Below the pieces are notes generated by a model, which worked only from the letters and a program-made list of their open reading frames with translations, searched no databases and had not been told where the DNA came from. From assembly GCA_013140465.1 (NCBI GenBank), contig JABFST010000145.1, positions 1 to 6,454 on the forward strand: 6,454 nt of DNA, read 5' to 3'. Below are positions 6,434 through 6,454 of the stretch, one piece after another. Numbering within the stretch: position 1 is the stretch's first letter; every line of letters starts with the position of its first letter. Both the position numbers and the translations under genes were made by a program. This stretch comes from Methylococcaceae bacterium (GTDB taxonomy: Bacteria > Pseudomonadota > Gammaproteobacteria > Methylococcales > Methylomonadaceae).

Positions 6434-6454
6434 TATCCCCCCTCACGCCAGTGC
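6420..6454 (+). CDS. Start of a downstream gene, cut by the window edge
   Basis: An ATG at 6420 opens a frame reading MTALNIPPHAS to the end of the window, overlapping the phosphatidyltransferase stop by 14 nt. A short GGA lies 5 nt upstream, and the overlap would favour coupled translation. Eleven residues are too few to identify a product. In YnbA-like loci I would expect another lipid gene such as an acyltransferase, cytidylyltransferase or phosphatase, but that is context inference only. Confidence 0.45.
   Translation, partial: MTALNIPPHAS

Noticed and set aside
1..6454. CRISPR arrays, insertion sequences, tRNA or rRNA genes
   Set aside because: No regularly spaced repeats, transposase motifs, terminal inverted repeats with target duplications, or cloverleaf-type sequences were found on either strand.

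Overview
The window looks like chromosomal DNA of a gammaproteobacterium. It carries the hemC-hemD-hemX-hemY order typical of that class, in a balanced-GC genome with dense, short-spaced genes. The HemY N-terminus and the overall style recall methanotrophs of the order Methylococcales, but that placement is an impression from memory and was not tested.

Layout. Positions 1-79 hold the hemC leader with a plausible sigma70-type promoter and a strong ribosome binding site. Positions 80-4204 are a tight plus-strand operon: hemC (porphobilinogen deaminase), hemD (uroporphyrinogen-III synthase, 4-nt overlap), hemX (1-nt gap) and hemY (15-nt gap). HemC and HemD convert porphobilinogen to uroporphyrinogen III, the branch point to haem, sirohaem and cobalamin. 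HemX and HemY are inner-membrane proteins of poorly defined function that accompany them. A 97-nt gap with a perfect palindrome follows. A convergent minus-strand gene (4302-4976) then encodes a small stand-alone protein resembling the zinc-peptidase domain of FtsH (family M41) with no AAA ATPase.

Positions 4977-5357 (381 nt) have no gene I can support, but hold an unusual density of inverted repeats, one of which reads as an intrinsic terminator on the minus strand. At 5358-5668 is an IHF-beta gene (ihfB) split by an apparent one-base deletion in an A run. With the frame restored, the protein lines up residue for residue with known IHF-beta landmarks. A 105-nt spacer that can fold so as to cover the next ribosome binding site leads to a CDP-alcohol phosphatidyltransferase of the YnbA-like type (5774-6433). 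The start of another gene overlaps its end and runs off the window.

Most interesting points: the ihfB frame disruption at an A_AAA_AAC heptamer, the leader that could sequester the phosphatidyltransferase ribosome binding site, the hairpin-rich 5040-5250 region, the ATPase-less M41-like protein, and the Asn-substituted active-site signature of the phosphatidyltransferase. No CRISPR array, insertion sequence, tRNA or rRNA was seen, and nothing here clearly amounts to a wholly new system.
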